Assembly: GCA_018398815.1 (NCBI GenBank)
Contig: CM031626.1
Span: 42,411,920-42,475,919, forward strand
DNA length: 64,000 nucleotides
Direction: 5' to 3'
Source: Conus ventricosus
Taxonomy: Eukaryota; Mollusca; Gastropoda; Neogastropoda; Conidae
Shown: positions 24,960 through 37,106 of the stretch, one piece after another
How positions within the stretch are numbered: position 1 is the stretch's first letter
Layout of the letters: every line of letters starts with the position of its first letter
The notes under the pieces: generated by a model
Database searches by the model: none
Seen by the model: only the letters and a program-made list of their open reading frames with translations
What the model was told of the DNA's origin: nothing
Made by a program: the position numbers and the translations under genes

Positions 24960-25870
24960 GAGTTGCTAAGAAAAGTGGCTGATGATTTGCAAGAGAAAAA
25001 TGTGTATAAAGTGTATTTGCTAGATGGTAGAGGGAAGTGCAGCGTTGAAAAGAGTGTGGGGGGACACTGCATGTCAGCGTTAACACACCTTACAAATTAT
25101 GCTTGAATTCATTATGAGTTACGAGCAAATGTTCATGGAAATGTTTATAAACTGTTTGCGCTATCGATTATTACAGTATGTATCTAACAGTGCTAAAATT
25201 GGTTGTTCAGATCTACATTTTATTGCACAACTTCTTGACCATTAGATTCCACTTTCTAACTTCTGGTTAAAGAAAAAAAAATGTTTGGCCGTCTGTGAGT
25301 CATCTACTGTTTGGTAAAATGAGTTGTTCTTCCCTGAAGGCATTTCATTCCACATTAGACTGCACTTTCCAACTTTGGGTTTAAAAAAAAGTTAAGCTGT
25401 CATCTACTTTTATAAAATCAGTTGTTTAAATACATTGTATTCCACAACCTAAAGTACATTAGATTTTACTTTTCAACTTCTGATTAAAAGAATTCACAAT
25501 CATGTACTGTTCCCCGTGTCAAACTCTTGCAAGGCGTTAGGAGGGACCGTTTAGCTTTATTCACTTTTTTTCATGGCTGCTGTTTTAAATCTCTAACAGA
25601 CAGGATGGAGTTGCCTCCAGCTTCCTCATCAGCCAAATGCTGTCCAAGGAAAGCTCTTTATGGTTACAGTTTACTCAGCTCACCTGTCTTGACTTTCATC
25701 AGCACTTTGTGTGGAGTCAGTTTTGTTCATTTTGTGGCTGACGTTAACCACTTACTTGGCAGTACTTGGCTTTAGAAACATTCTGGACAGTAGATTTCTA
25801 TGGTTGTATGTTGACCTGTGCCATCCACCTGCTGCAGTTCTTTCATCCTACTGTTCACTCAGCTTGACCC
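24960..25870. other. KMT2 intron, nothing recognised
   Basis: No exon, RNA or transposon was seen. Three loosely similar segments of about 90 bases at 25230-25480 (CATTAGATTCCACTTTCTAA-like) suggest an old tandem duplication. Confidence 0.45.
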
Positions 25871-25873
25871 CCA

Positions 25874-26586
25874 TCTCTCATCTGTGATGTTCAATCACAG
25901 AGACAGGGGTCAGACACGGTGGCCCAGAAGTCCTCATAGATCTGTGATGTTGAATCACAGAGACAGGGGTCAGACACGGTGGCCCAGAAGTCTCTCATAG
26001 ATCTGTGATGTTGAATCACAGAGACAGGGTCAGACACGGTGGCCCAGAAGTCTCTCATAGATCTGTGATGTTGAATCACAGGGACAGGGTCAGACACGGT
26101 GGCCCAGAAGTCTCTCATAGATCTGTGATGTTCATCACAAGATAGGGGTCAGACACGGTGGCCCAGAAGTCTCTCATAGATCTGTGATGTTCAATCACAG
26201 AGATAGGGTCAGACACGGTGGCCCAGAAGTCTCTCATAGATCTGTGATGTTGAATCACAGGGACAGGGGTCAGACACGGTGGCCCAGAAGTCTCTCATAG
26301 ATCTCTGATGTTGAATCACAGAGACAGGGGTCAGACACGGTGGCCCAGAAGTCTCTCATCTGTGATGTTGAATCACAGAGACAGGGGTCAGACACGGTGG
26401 CCCAGAAGTCTCTCATAGATCTGTGATGTTGAATCACAGAGATAGGGGTCAGACACGGTGGCCCAGAAGTCTCTCATCTGTGATGTTGAATCACAGAGAC
26501 AGGGGTCAGACACGGTGGCCCAGAAGTCTCTCATAGATCTGTGATGTTGAATCACAGAGATAGGGGTCAGACACGGTGGCCCAGAA
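25874..26586. repeat. 61-bp minisatellite, about 12 units
   Basis: The unit reads TCTGTGATGTTGAATCACAG then AGACAGGGGTCAGACACGGT and GGCCCAGAAGTCTCTCATAGA. Each unit carries the inverted repeat CTGTGAT-GTTGA-ATCACAG, so single strands could form small hairpins. Units differ by one- or two-base indels and some lack the last 6-9 bases. It lies in a KMT2 intron. Confidence 0.93.
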
Positions 26587-26589
26587 GAG

Positions 26590-28440
26590 CCGAGTGAGGT
26601 TACTGAGTTACTTACATGTATACATCAGACAAGAAGAGGTCTGATTGGAATGATTATTCTCCTGTAAATAATCAACAACCCTCGGTTGAGTCAGCCCTGT
26701 ATAAGGGGTACATAACATCCTCTCCCCGATTGAATGCAGATAGTGATTATTGTGGAGAGCTGAGAGCTGAATGCCCCACACCTGTTCCACCCCAAGGAGA
26801 ACACAGTGGGGTAATTGTGGTCATTTATTTGCTGTTTGTGGGGTACAACCTACCCCTGTCTTTGGCTCAGGGTCATGGTGTCAGCCTCCTTCACAGGGGG
26901 GGGGGGCACCAACACACCCCCTGTGACCCAGTGATGACACAGCTCCTGGAAATAGACAGGGATCTGCTGGTGCTCACAGCTTGCTGGCACTCAGTCCCAG
27001 CTCCAGTGTGGCAGGTCCCCGATGCAGGAGAAAGAGTTGTCCACGCTGGTTTTGGCCATGTGCGTGACCAACACCACAACACAAACTCTTGTTGAGTGCT
27101 TGCCTGTCAGGCGCCTTCTCTCAGTGTTCAGGACGTTTGTGGACTGTCTCTTCCAACCACTCCAAAGTGCTGTGCCGAGTTATAGTTCATGGACATTGCC
27201 TAGAGCTCTAACCTATGTTCCTCTTATGCTATTCATGCCCAGACTGCATTGCCTATGGCAACCCAGATCTGGCGTTCTGTATCAGTGTATGCCAACCCAC
27301 AGCCTTCCTTCCGCCAGGCCCTCCCTACAGTATACTTGGCTCCAGTGCAGCTCTGCCTGTAAGTGTAAATTATACAAGGATCATGCATCATCAGTCCCAA
27401 TCCATGTAAGACATCCTAACCCAGGGAAACATTTCTGTGGACTTCCTGTCACTGGCTGATGCCTTTTGTGCAGAACAGGAATGGAGTCCCTTGAAGAGTG
27501 GTGTTGGCAGTATATGCACACATGGAAGTCTTGGTAATTATATACTGACAACTCGCATTCAGCCTTCCAAGCCTCCCAACATTCAGATCATGGGTCACTT
27601 TTTTGACCATCTGTCTGCCGCGTGGAACTTCTTTAAGCTGGTTCTGATCAGAGGTACTGTCCTGCCGCCTGTCCTGCTATTCAACAGGTGGGCAGCCTTT
27701 CCATTCAGTATGATTTTCTACTCAAGGGAAGTCACTGGGCAGCACTGAGGGAGGTCCACAAACCATGCAGAGATAACCTCCTGATACTGCTTTCGTAATA
27801 CATGTTTGATTACCTGTGGAAACTGCCTTTTGAGCCACTCTCATCTATTCCATTCCACTTGCTCACACTTATACCACCACCTTACACAGTGTTGCTAGCG
27901 GCAGATGTAAGAGTGAAATTCATGGGTTTTAGTGGCAATGCCCAGGACTTGGCCTTCAACAGATACAGTACTGTCTTTTATAATCCATACCAGTGTTCAT
28001 AGTTAGGACCAGTAAGAGTAAGAACCAAGAACTGGGGTCTTCCTCACTGTCCAGTTTTGCATTAGACTCAGAGACCCTTGGTCGCGGTGATGAGGAGGAC
28101 AAGCTAAAACCCCCCACCCCCCACCCCACCGTAGATGCTTGCACTGGTACAGGGAGCAGAGAATATACAAGATGATCAGCTCTTGCCCTTGAGCTAGTTG
28201 GGGTGAAGACAGTTTAGAAGATTTCTTTTTCTTGGGCACATGCTCCCCAGAAAGATACATTACACGAAATATGCTACATTTTTGTCAGAAAATTATATAC
28301 ATGGTAAACTGCGTTCTCAGCCAGTGTATGATCACGGGTAAAGCATGCGCAGGTGTCAGCCACAGAGAAAAGGATGTAGGTAGTGACACATCACTAAGCT
28401 GACATCAGGTCTGTCCAGATGAAGAGAGCATGGCCAAGCA
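26590..28440. other. KMT2 intron, no exon recognised
   Basis: Several short open frames exist (for example 26616-27095 and 27437-27748), but none shows a family motif, codon pattern or convincing splice borders. A small missing exon between 24758 and 33399 cannot be excluded, because the flanking splice phases do not match. Confidence 0.45.
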
Positions 28441-28444
28441 TAAA

Positions 28445-28575
28445 TAAGATAAGATAATGTTGCTTATAGCCCAGCCGACCACAAAGGGCCACATCAGGGC
28501 TGTCACCACGTTAAAATCAACTCACCAGTCATGGCCAAGCATGCTCAAAAACAAAACAAACAAAAAAATAAAGTA
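28445..28575 (+). repeat. TTGCTTATAGCCCAGCC family, copy 4, with A-rich tail
   Basis: AGATAAGATAATGTTGCTTA, TAGCCCAGCCGACCACAAAG and CACCACGTTAAAATCAACTC, followed by an A-rich CAAAAACAAAACAAAC tail at 28545-28575. Confidence 0.85.
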
Positions 28576-28861
28576 ACAGAGGCTTTTGCCCTGGCCATTT
28601 TTTAAATGTGCTGAACAGAGTTGTCTACCTCCTTACCGAAGATCTCTGTGGGAAATGGTTTGGACCAAGGTTATGCTTGCAGTAATGCATCCATGTCTGT
28701 TCCAACCATGCCAGCAGCAAGGATGCATGTTAAGGCAAGCATCGCCTCCAGAAGGTTTTCAAGGGCCATCTGCAGGGCATGGACTCAGGCTCAAGCTCAG
28801 AACGACGCTAGCACCCTGAGTCCAAGAGCTCATCAGGTTAGAGCGGTCGCCACATAGCTTT

Positions 28862-31016
28862 TCCAATACCTTGTGCCCATCCAACATTTCTTGAGACAAC
28901 ATTAATCCAACACTGTGTGCCCATCCAACGCATCTGGAGGCAACATTCCAATACTCTGTGCCCATCCAACATTTTTGGAGACAACATTCCAACACTGTGC
29001 CCATCCAACATTTCTGGAGACAACATTCCAATACTCGGTGCCCATTCAATATTTCTGGAGACAACATTCCAATACTCTGTGCCCATCCAACACATCTGGA
29101 GGCAACATTCCAACACCCTGTGCCCATCAACATTTCTGGAGACAGCATTCCAACACTGTGCCCATCCAACATTTCTGGAGACAACATTCCAACACCCTGT
29201 GCCCATCCAACATTTCTGGAGACAACATTCCAACACCCTGTGCCCATCCAACTTTCTGGAGACAACATTCCAACTCTCTGCCCATCCACCATTTCTGGAG
29301 ACAACATTCGAACACTGTGCCCATCCACCATTTCTGGAGACAACATTCTAACACTGTGCCCATCCACCATTTCTCGAGACAACATTCCAATAGTCTGTGC
29401 CCATTCAATATTTCTGGAGACAACAAATAGTCTGTGCCCATTCAATATTTCTGGAGACAACATTCCAACTCTGCCCATCCACCATTTCTGGAGACAACAT
29501 TCGAACACTGTGCCCATCCACCATTTCTGGAGACAACATTCTAACACTGTGCCCATCCACCATTTCTGGAGACAACATTCCAATACTCTGTGCCCATCCA
29601 CCATTTCTGGAGACAACATTCTAACACTGTGCCCATCCACCATTTCTGGAGACAACATTCTAACACTGTGCCCAGCCAACATTTTTGGAGACAACATTCT
29701 CACACTGTGCCCATCCACCATTTCTGGAGACAACATTCTCACACTGTGCCCATCCACCATTTTTGGAGACAACATTCTCACACTGTGCCCATCCACCATT
29801 TCTGGAGACAACATTCTAACACTTGTGCCCACCAACATTTCTGGAGACAACATTCTAACACTGTGCCCATCCAATATTTCTGGAGACAGCATTCCAGTAC
29901 TCTGTGCCCATCCAACATTTCTGGAGACAACATTCCACACTGCCTACCCAAACCCATTTCTGGAGACAACATTCAAACTCTGTGCCCATCCAACATTTCT
30001 GGAGACAACATTCCAACACCTGTGCTCATCCAACATTTCTGGAGACAACATTCCAACACTGTGCCCATCCAACATTTCTGGAGACAACATTCCAACTCTG
30101 TGCCCATTCAGTATTTCTTGAGATAACATTCCAACACCCTGTGCCCAGCCACCATTTCTGGAGACATCATTCCAATGCTCTGTGCCCATCCAACATTTCT
30201 GGAGACAACATTCCAACACTGTGCCCATCCAACATTTCTGGAGACAACATTCCAACTCTCTGTGCCCATCCAACATTTCTGGAGACAACATTCCAACACC
30301 CTGTGCTCATCCAACATTTCTGGAGACAACATTCCAACACTGTGCCCATCCAACATTTCTGGAGACAACATTCCGATACTGTGGCCATCCAGTATTTCTG
30401 GAGACAACATTCCGATACTGTGGCCATCCAGTATTTCTGGAGACAACATTCCGATACTGTGGCCATCCAGTATTTCTGGAGACAACATTCCGATACTGTG
30501 GCCATCCAGTATTTCTGGAGACAACATTCCGATACTGTGGCCATCCAGTATTTCTGGAGACAACATTCCGATACTGTGGCCATCCAGTATTTCTGGAGAC
30601 AACATTCCGATACTGTGGCCATCCAGTATTTCTGGAGACAACATTCCGATACTGTGGCCATCCAGTATTTCTGGAGACAACATTCCGATACTGTGGCCAT
30701 CCAGTATTTCTGGAGACAACATTCCGATACTGTGGCCATCCAGTATTTCTGGAGACAACATTCCGATACTGTGCGCATCCAACATTTCTGGAGACAGCAT
30801 TCCAACACTGTGCCCATCCAACATTTCTGGAGTCAACATTCCAGTACTGTGTGCCCATCTAATATTTCTGGAGACAACATTCCAATACTCTGTGCCCACC
30901 CAACATTTCTGGAGACAACATTCCAATACTCTGTGTGCCCATCCAATATTTCTGGAGACACCATTTCAATAATCTGTGCCAATCCAATATTTGTGGAGAC
31001 AGCAATCTGGCATTCA
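28862..31016. repeat. 39-bp minisatellite, about 55 units, 2.1 kb
   Basis: The consensus unit is CATCCAACATTTCTGGAGAC followed by AACATTCCAACACTGTGCC. Because the period is 39 (13 codons), long open frames run through it on both strands (up to about 420 residues); these are not genes. Units vary by indels at both ends. At about 30362-30775 eleven units (CCGATACTGTGGCCATCCAG variant) are almost identical, showing recent homogenisation. It lies in a KMT2 intron. Confidence 0.95.
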
Positions 31017-32879
31017 AAAATTTTCTTGACCAAATTCTGTCCCTGGGATTTCCGCATGACCAGAGGTCATTTCTTTCATTGCGGTTGGCTCAGCCATATC
31101 TACCCCAACTTCTCACTTTGCAAACCATTGGAGCACTTGCCCACCACCTTGCCTTTTAAATGCTTCTTGTGATTTGACAGGGTCTCTATCATGCTGAATA
31201 GGATGTCTGCATTACAAGTCCCTCTTCCACTAAACACACTGTTTCAAACTCCGAGTCCTGCCTTTCCTTACTCTGTAGTATGTGCGTGTGTGTGTGTTTG
31301 TGTGTGCATGCGTGCGTGTGTGCGCGCCTGTGCGCGTGCGTGTGTGTGTGTATGCAGAGGTGGAGAAGACTAAATTTCTTGACTTGCCAGCTGGGCTACG
31401 GCATTTATCTCGAATTCGACTTCTGGGCTAAACAAATTTTGAATGTAATTAATAGCGAACTGCCAAGAAAATGTAGGCAAACGAATCGCAAGATAAAACG
31501 CGACACATTTCAACCTCTTAGGTCTTCTTCAGGCAAGATACAAAACACTCAGGACGACAAAAATGAACGAGCAATCAGTTATCTTCATTCTGGGCAAAAG
31601 TTTTCATGAGCCTAAGATTTCAAAGATATCAACACATTTTTTAAATAACCAACAACTGATCAGCAGAAAATTTGCGCCAAGTAGCCCTACTTTCGCACTG
31701 AGCTGTGTTATTGTTACTATGCGTTAGAATGATGACTTTTAAAAAACAATGCAGAAGACAGCGCTGTGGGTCCATTTCTTGGCACTTGATCCATGCTGCA
31801 TCTCCACTCATATGATTACTGTGTGGATTCTTTTGTCTCTTAAGATTGTAGAGATGTTTTCATCATGGTGTTGGAGTGAAGAAGATTTCAGTGACAAAGC
31901 TATAAGATATTGTGATGACATAGCAGCTGAATTCACAGTTGAATTAAGAGCTAGCCTGATGGGATCAGTGAGGCTACTGTACATCGAACAGCTGTGCGTT
32001 TGGAGCCCATGGGAATATTCACAGTGTTACAACTTCTTGCACAACAAGTGAAAATGAGATCTAAGGACACAGATTGTAATCAAAGTACTCAATTTTCAGA
32101 AGTTCTTTTGGAGAAAAAGGAAAAAAAAAATCAGTGCAGACGGCAGATTTTCGAATCTACTGATGGGCTAGTTTGTTTTACACGTGAGAATTTTCAGATT
32201 CTAGCCTAAATTTAGGATTTTGAAAAGTCTCCAGAGCCATTGTTGAGACCTTTGTAAATCTGGCAAGAAAATTGTGGAGGATGTATGACATTAAGACCAT
32301 CAGGTTTCAAGTTCACAATCCAATCCATTATTTTATTTTCAAATCAGTTTGTCAAGGCTTCGGCATGTACCTCCAAACATGTTTGGTGTGTATGTATATA
32401 TATATATATATATATATATAGTGTGTGTGTGTGTGTGTGTAAAAGGTGTGGGCTCACAATGTTTGAAAATTGACGAAGAAAAATTGGCAAGAACATTGAC
32501 TACACTGCAGTTAAGAAGTGTAGGAATGCAGGATGCCTTGAATATACCATCAAACTCACACACAGTTGTTTGCAAGACGGGAAAACAGACCAGTAGCTAC
32601 AGTGACCTTTATCGCCTGACCCAGACGGGAAAACAGACCAGTAGCTACAGTGACCTTTATCGCCTGACCCCTCGAGGCTGTTGTCCCTGGAGCCCACTTG
32701 GGGATCTGACATGGGCTCCAGGACCCAATGAAAACTTTCAGGCTTTTCCCCATGCTCACAGGTCTCGGGTTTGAGTTTTGAAATCTTCTGTCTTTACTGT
32801 AGTTTACACGTGTTTACCTCTCAATACCAGTATTTGCACTGGCCCAGTGTAATAAGAAGACTGAGTTTGTCCAGCTCTG

Positions 32880-32976
<97 letters not shown>

Positions 32977-33398
32977 ACACACACACACACACAGGGGGAA
33001 GAAGAATAAGATTTTTTTTAAGTATATTTTTTTTCCAATGTTTTCTTTTAGTCATACAGCTGCCTTGTGACTTTACAGTTGGTTTTTGAGGTTGTAACTC
33101 ATTTTGTATGCATACATGTGTGTGTACATTTACGCATCAATGTGTATGGACATGTGAATGTATTTGAGGTATATGTGTGTGTGTGTGTGTGTTTTGTTTG
33201 ACACGCGTATTTGAAACAGAGTACAGAGTAGGTTTAGATAACAATGTCAGTGAATTTCTTTTCAAATTCCAGTGCTCTTAAACTTTTGAGTTCAAAGTGA
33301 GTTATTAACCCCTTGATTATGTTTTCAATCACATAATCTGTAATTACAGCATCCCCACCCAGAATCGTCTCCTCTCTGTCACCGATCTCCCTTCCCAG
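31017..33398. other. KMT2 intron with small repeats
   Basis: No exon recognised. It contains a GT-rich run at 31278-31355, a (TA)n(GT)n run at 32396-32440, a 48-bp direct duplication at about 32576-32671 (AGACGGGAAAACAGACCAGT start), and a (GT)(GA)(CA) block at 32880-32993. Confidence 0.55.
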
Positions 33399-33634
33399 CA
33401 AGAAAGAACCAGGGCAGACCACTGTTGACAAGTCTAGAGAGTCGAGGAAGCCGGTTTCCAGAGGTCCCAGAATCAAGCATGTTTGTCGCCGGGCGGCAGT
33501 GGTGTTGCCCAAACCACTGGCCACATTCCCAGCACCGCCCGATCCCTCAGAGTCGCCCACTCTTAGTGCGCTTCCCTCCCCTGAGAAAGAGAAGCTTCTT
33601 CAGAGTCATACTGCCCATAGTGATGATGATAAAG
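33399..33634 (+). CDS. KMT2A: KMT2 exon with GPRIKHVCRRAA block
   Basis: The acceptor CTTCCCAG precedes C-AAG-AAA-GAA. The exon reads KKEPGQTTVDKSRESRKP, then RGPRIKHVCRRAAVVLPK, PTLSALPSPEKEKLL and a final DDDK. MLL1 has the near-identical VRGPRIKHVCRRAAVALG, then PTLSALPWEEREKIL and NDDK, just before the CXXC domain, so this is diagnostic. The frame is intact over all 236 bases. The donor is AAAG|GTGAGT, phase 1, which fits the next exon (completing a D codon). The entering phase (2) does not match the phase 1 leaving the 24758 donor, implying a lost base or an unseen exon. Confidence 0.95.
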
Positions 33635-33712
33635 GTGAGTTATGGGGTTGGTTTTGTTTATTGATGGTCATCTGCTCCGTTGAAAATTTTATCCCCAGAT
33701 ATCTGAGTGCAC

Positions 33713-33715
<3 letters not shown>

Positions 33716-33772
<57 letters not shown>
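33716..33772. repeat. (GT)n microsatellite in KMT2 intron
   Basis: Almost 30 uninterrupted GT units about 80 bases after the donor of the preceding exon. Confidence 0.95.
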
Positions 33773-33773
<1 letters not shown>

Positions 33774-34329
33774 AAGTTCACGCACGTGCACATGCGTGTG
33801 TCACTGTGTGTGTGTGCATATATGTGTGTGTTTACAACTGTGTGTGTTTACAAGTGTGTGTGTGTGTGTGTGTGTTGTGAAAGAGAGAGAGAGTTCAGTA
33901 AGTGAATGTTTTGGTTACATGGCTAGATAATCAGGGGCAGGTACTCTATACTATGTATAGTTTCGAACCTAGATTATGAACTGGAGAAAAAGGAAAAGGA
34001 ACATAAACATAAACAAAAAGTAAATCACAGTCTATGCTTTGTATTTGATATGGCTTGACTACTTTTGGGCAAAAAGAAGGTTAAACAGACTGCATGTTAA
34101 AGAGGAGGCAAAATACAACTGAACTTGTTAAACAAGGCACAAAGCAAGGCTTATTTAACACATAGTGCAGAAGAGACAAGTTGGTGTTCAACAGGCATGT
34201 CTTCTTGAGAGGTCCCCAACAACAATCATACAACTTGCACAAAAGACCTCTCTCCAGGCTGCAGTCAGTATGACAGTGACAGTGCATAACAAGATGCAAA
34301 GCATATTTAAACGTACTCCAGGAAGTAGT

Positions 34330-34332
<3 letters not shown>

Positions 34333-34385
<53 letters not shown>

Positions 34386-34386
34386 G
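34333..34386. repeat. (AT)n microsatellite
   Basis: A pure alternating AT run of about 50 bases. Confidence 0.95.
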
Positions 34387-34507
34387 TGCTGAACAATTAA
34401 GTAGTGGGGGAAAAACAAGTGCAGGCTAACAATTCTTCAGTCATTATAGTAATGACTTGGCAAAGATTTGAACTTTTAGAGAGGAAAAAAAATGAAGTGA
34501 AGAAAAT

Positions 34508-34556
<49 letters not shown>

Positions 34557-34584
34557 GAAGGGGGGGGGGGGGGGGGGGGGGGGG
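34508..34584. repeat. Poly-G tract, about 77 bases
   Basis: An almost uninterrupted G run with one AGAAG interruption at 34556-34560, in a KMT2 intron. It could form G-quadruplexes; its true length cannot be trusted in an assembly. Confidence 0.9.
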
Positions 34585-34761
34585 ATATATTTAATTATAA
34601 TTGTTTTTATATGAGAAACCCTTCACTAGCTGCCTGAGAGAACCATTGTAATCCCTCTCGAAGGCAGATCTATTTGTATATCTGTATATATAAATCAGTC
34701 ACTATAGCACTTTCTCCCCTTTTGCTGGTAGAAATTTTGTATGCTAGAAAAAAAAAATCTG

Positions 34762-34834
34762 CTCTTCCGGCAGGGAAATGAACCTGGGTCGCCCACGTGA
34801 CTGGCAGGGATACTGACCACTGTACTACCGAGGA
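34762..34834 (-). mobile_element. tRNA-Asp-like sequence (SINE head or tRNA pseudogene)
   Basis: The minus strand reads TCCTCGGTAGTACAGTGGTC, then CCTGCCAGTCACGTGGG with a GTC triplet at the anticodon position, then GGTTCATTTCCC. This resembles metazoan tRNA-Asp. The base before the anticodon is A instead of the invariant T, the T-loop is altered and the acceptor stem does not pair, so it is not functional. Confidence 0.65.
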
Positions 34835-34899
34835 GCTTACAGAATTTGGTTACACTTAAGTTTATAAACTGTTATTGCTTAAACTGTACATCACAAAAT

Positions 34900-36185
34900 T
34901 ATCATTTATAGCCGTTAGTAACGGCTATTCTGGTAAAATAAAACATCGGGCATCATCCTTGACCCATAATGAACATATCTACAAATTTTCAGAAAGATCG
35001 GTCCAGCGGTTTTGTCTGGAGTGAGTGGAACACATTTTGACTACAGACAGACAGACACAGAGACAGCATTTCTTCGTTCCCATTGTAAAGTAATCCCTGT
35101 TCTATGAGAACTGGGAGTACAAAAAAGCGGATGGGAAGTGAGGACAGTTGAAAAATTGAGGAGGGGGAGAGGAGAAGGAGAGAGAGGTGATGAAGACTTA
35201 TCTACATACATTCAGTGCTGTTAAATACCATTTCTCTTCTCTGTGTGACTAATCTAATCATATTTTTCTTTGCATGGTCGGTCTGTGACAGTGCTTTAAG
35301 TACTCCATGACCTTCGAGCTCAGAGTCTGTTGGGATAATCGATCTTACGCATTTTGTTGTGGAATATAGTGGGAGAGTTATTGCCCCATGTCTGGTATAA
35401 ATTATTCTAATTTGTTTGTGTATGTATGCACTTACGTGTTTAATTTACATTTTTTTCCCCTATTAACTCGTCTACAGAGTTGCTCGCTGTGGTGTATGGC
35501 AGCAAAGGGGATGAGATTAAAACATATGCGGAGTGTATTTTTGTGTGAAAGAGGAGTGGGGACGTGAGGACAGTTCAAAAACAGAGAGCTGGAGCTTCAG
35601 GGTATACGTGTGTGTAAAGGGAGGGGGGATGGGTCCATTGGTTACAGCAGCCAACCAAAGTCTAACAACCTCAGAATAGGTTGCCCTGTCCTAGGACTGA
35701 GGGGTGAGGTGGGAAAACGAAAGTCCAAAGCACTCTTAAGGAAAAAACAACATTTAGTCGGACACAGATGTACTGAAAATAGCTTCAGAGCTCCCCTTTT
35801 TGGGGGAGGAGGGGCGTGGGGATGGAGATGCATGTGTGTGAATGGACAAGGGTGGGGAGGGGAGTGGAGAATTGAGCGAGAGAGGGTGAGGAGGGGGATG
35901 GGGTGGGGACGGGGAGTGGTAAAAGAGGAGGGACAGTAGCATGGAATAGAGTGTAGTAAGAAAGAAGGTGTGGAGTAGGAATATGTGTTTGTGTGTGTGT
36001 GTTTCTGTGTGGGGCATATATTCATACATGTACAGTTTTGTATACATATCGCGGTTTTTTTTCCGGTGAAAAAAACCCCCCTCCCCACCCCCAGCCTTCT
36101 AGAAGTTTGCGCTAGCGACTTCCTTTTTCCTGCAGCTGTCCTTGACTGTGCTTTTCCAGTTTACTTTCATCTTTCTGTACTGTTG
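34900..36185. other. KMT2 intron, no exon recognised
   Basis: It includes the perfect small palindrome GCCGTTAGTAACGGC (34911-34925) and a stretch at 34960-35060 (AAGATCGGTCCAGCGGTTTT, then CAGACAGACAGAC) that resembles a decayed retroelement end. A G-rich patch lies at 35800-35930. No coding signal. Confidence 0.4.
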
Positions 36186-36186
36186 T

Positions 36187-36712
36187 TGACTGTTGTTCTG
36201 TCTTCATGGACCAATCGCCTGTCTTTGTTCTGTCTTCATGGACCAATCGCCTGTCTTTGTTCTGTCTTTGTGGACCAATCCCCTGTCTTTGTTCTGTCTT
36301 CGTGGACCAATCCCCTGTCTTTGTTCTGTCTTTGTGGACCAATCCCCTGTCTTTGTTCTGTCTTTGTGGACCAATCCCCTGTCTTTGTTCTGTCTTCATG
36401 GACCAATCCCCTGTCTTTGTTCTGTCTTTGTGGACCAATCCCCTGTCTTTGTTCTGTCTTTGTGGACCAATCCCCTGTCTTTGTTCTGTCTTCGTGGACC
36501 AATCCCCTGTCTTTGTTCTGTCTTCGTGGACCAATCCCCTGTCTTTGTTCTGTCTTCGTGGACCAATCCCCTGTCTTTGTTCTGTCTTTGTGGACCAATC
36601 CCTGTCTTTGTTCTGTCTTCATGGACCAATCCCCTGTCTTTGTTCTGTCTTCGTGGACCAATCCCCTGTCTTTGTTCTGTCTTTGTGGACCAATCCCCTG
36701 TCTTTGTTCTGG
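36187..36712. repeat. 32-bp minisatellite, about 16 units
   Basis: The unit is CTTTGTTCTGTCTTCGTGGA followed by CCAATCCCCTGT, with TCTTTG/TCTTCG/TCTTCA variants. Since 32 is not a multiple of 3 and no stop arises in any frame of either strand, all reading frames stay open. These frames are artefacts. It lies in a KMT2 intron. Confidence 0.95.
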
Positions 36713-37106
36713 GAATTTTTACATATTTTTGACAATTCTCGCCATTTTTGGCATGTCAGGTTTTTTTTTCTTGTAGTCTGGCGATGCGTTGTGAGAATTG
36801 TGCACACTGGCTGGAATGGACGTAGGGTATCCATTTTGTAGTTTGCCCATTTAGCTCTTTCTGTGGCTTTTGTGGCATTTTAATGTTGTTGTTTTTTTTT
36901 TTAAAATTTTGTTTGGTTTTGTTGTGTTATTTTTAAACTGCAGATGAAAAAAAAAACCGCCACTCAGCACAGCTTAATTTTATAGAATAAAAATGTCAAT
37001 AGTTTAGCCACCATGATGATAGACTGGTTTCGTTGTTTGTGTTCTTTTTCAGGATATAATGTTTTTTCTATGATCAGACTTATTTGTGATGTGACATTAT
37101 TATAAT

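Noticed and set aside
25874..26586. CRISPR-like array (regular repeats with palindromic part)
   Set aside because: The whole 61-bp unit is repeated with no unique spacers, and the context is an animal gene intron.
26616..27095. 159-residue open frame as a host gene or missing KMT2 exon
   Set aside because: No recognisable motif, no matching splice borders, and low-complexity patches; not supported.
27993..28175. Ser/Asp-rich open frame as a missing KMT2 exon
   Set aside because: Composition fits the linker loosely, but there is no clear acceptor and no conserved block; left out.
28759..31172. Open frames up to 422 residues with a 13-residue period
   Set aside because: Artefact of the 39-bp minisatellite: open in multiple frames on both strands, no domain and no start context.
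35985..36841. Open frame with repeated Cys/Leu/Trp segments resembling a membrane or secreted repeat protein
   Set aside because: It is the 32-bp minisatellite; the same residues cycle through all frames.
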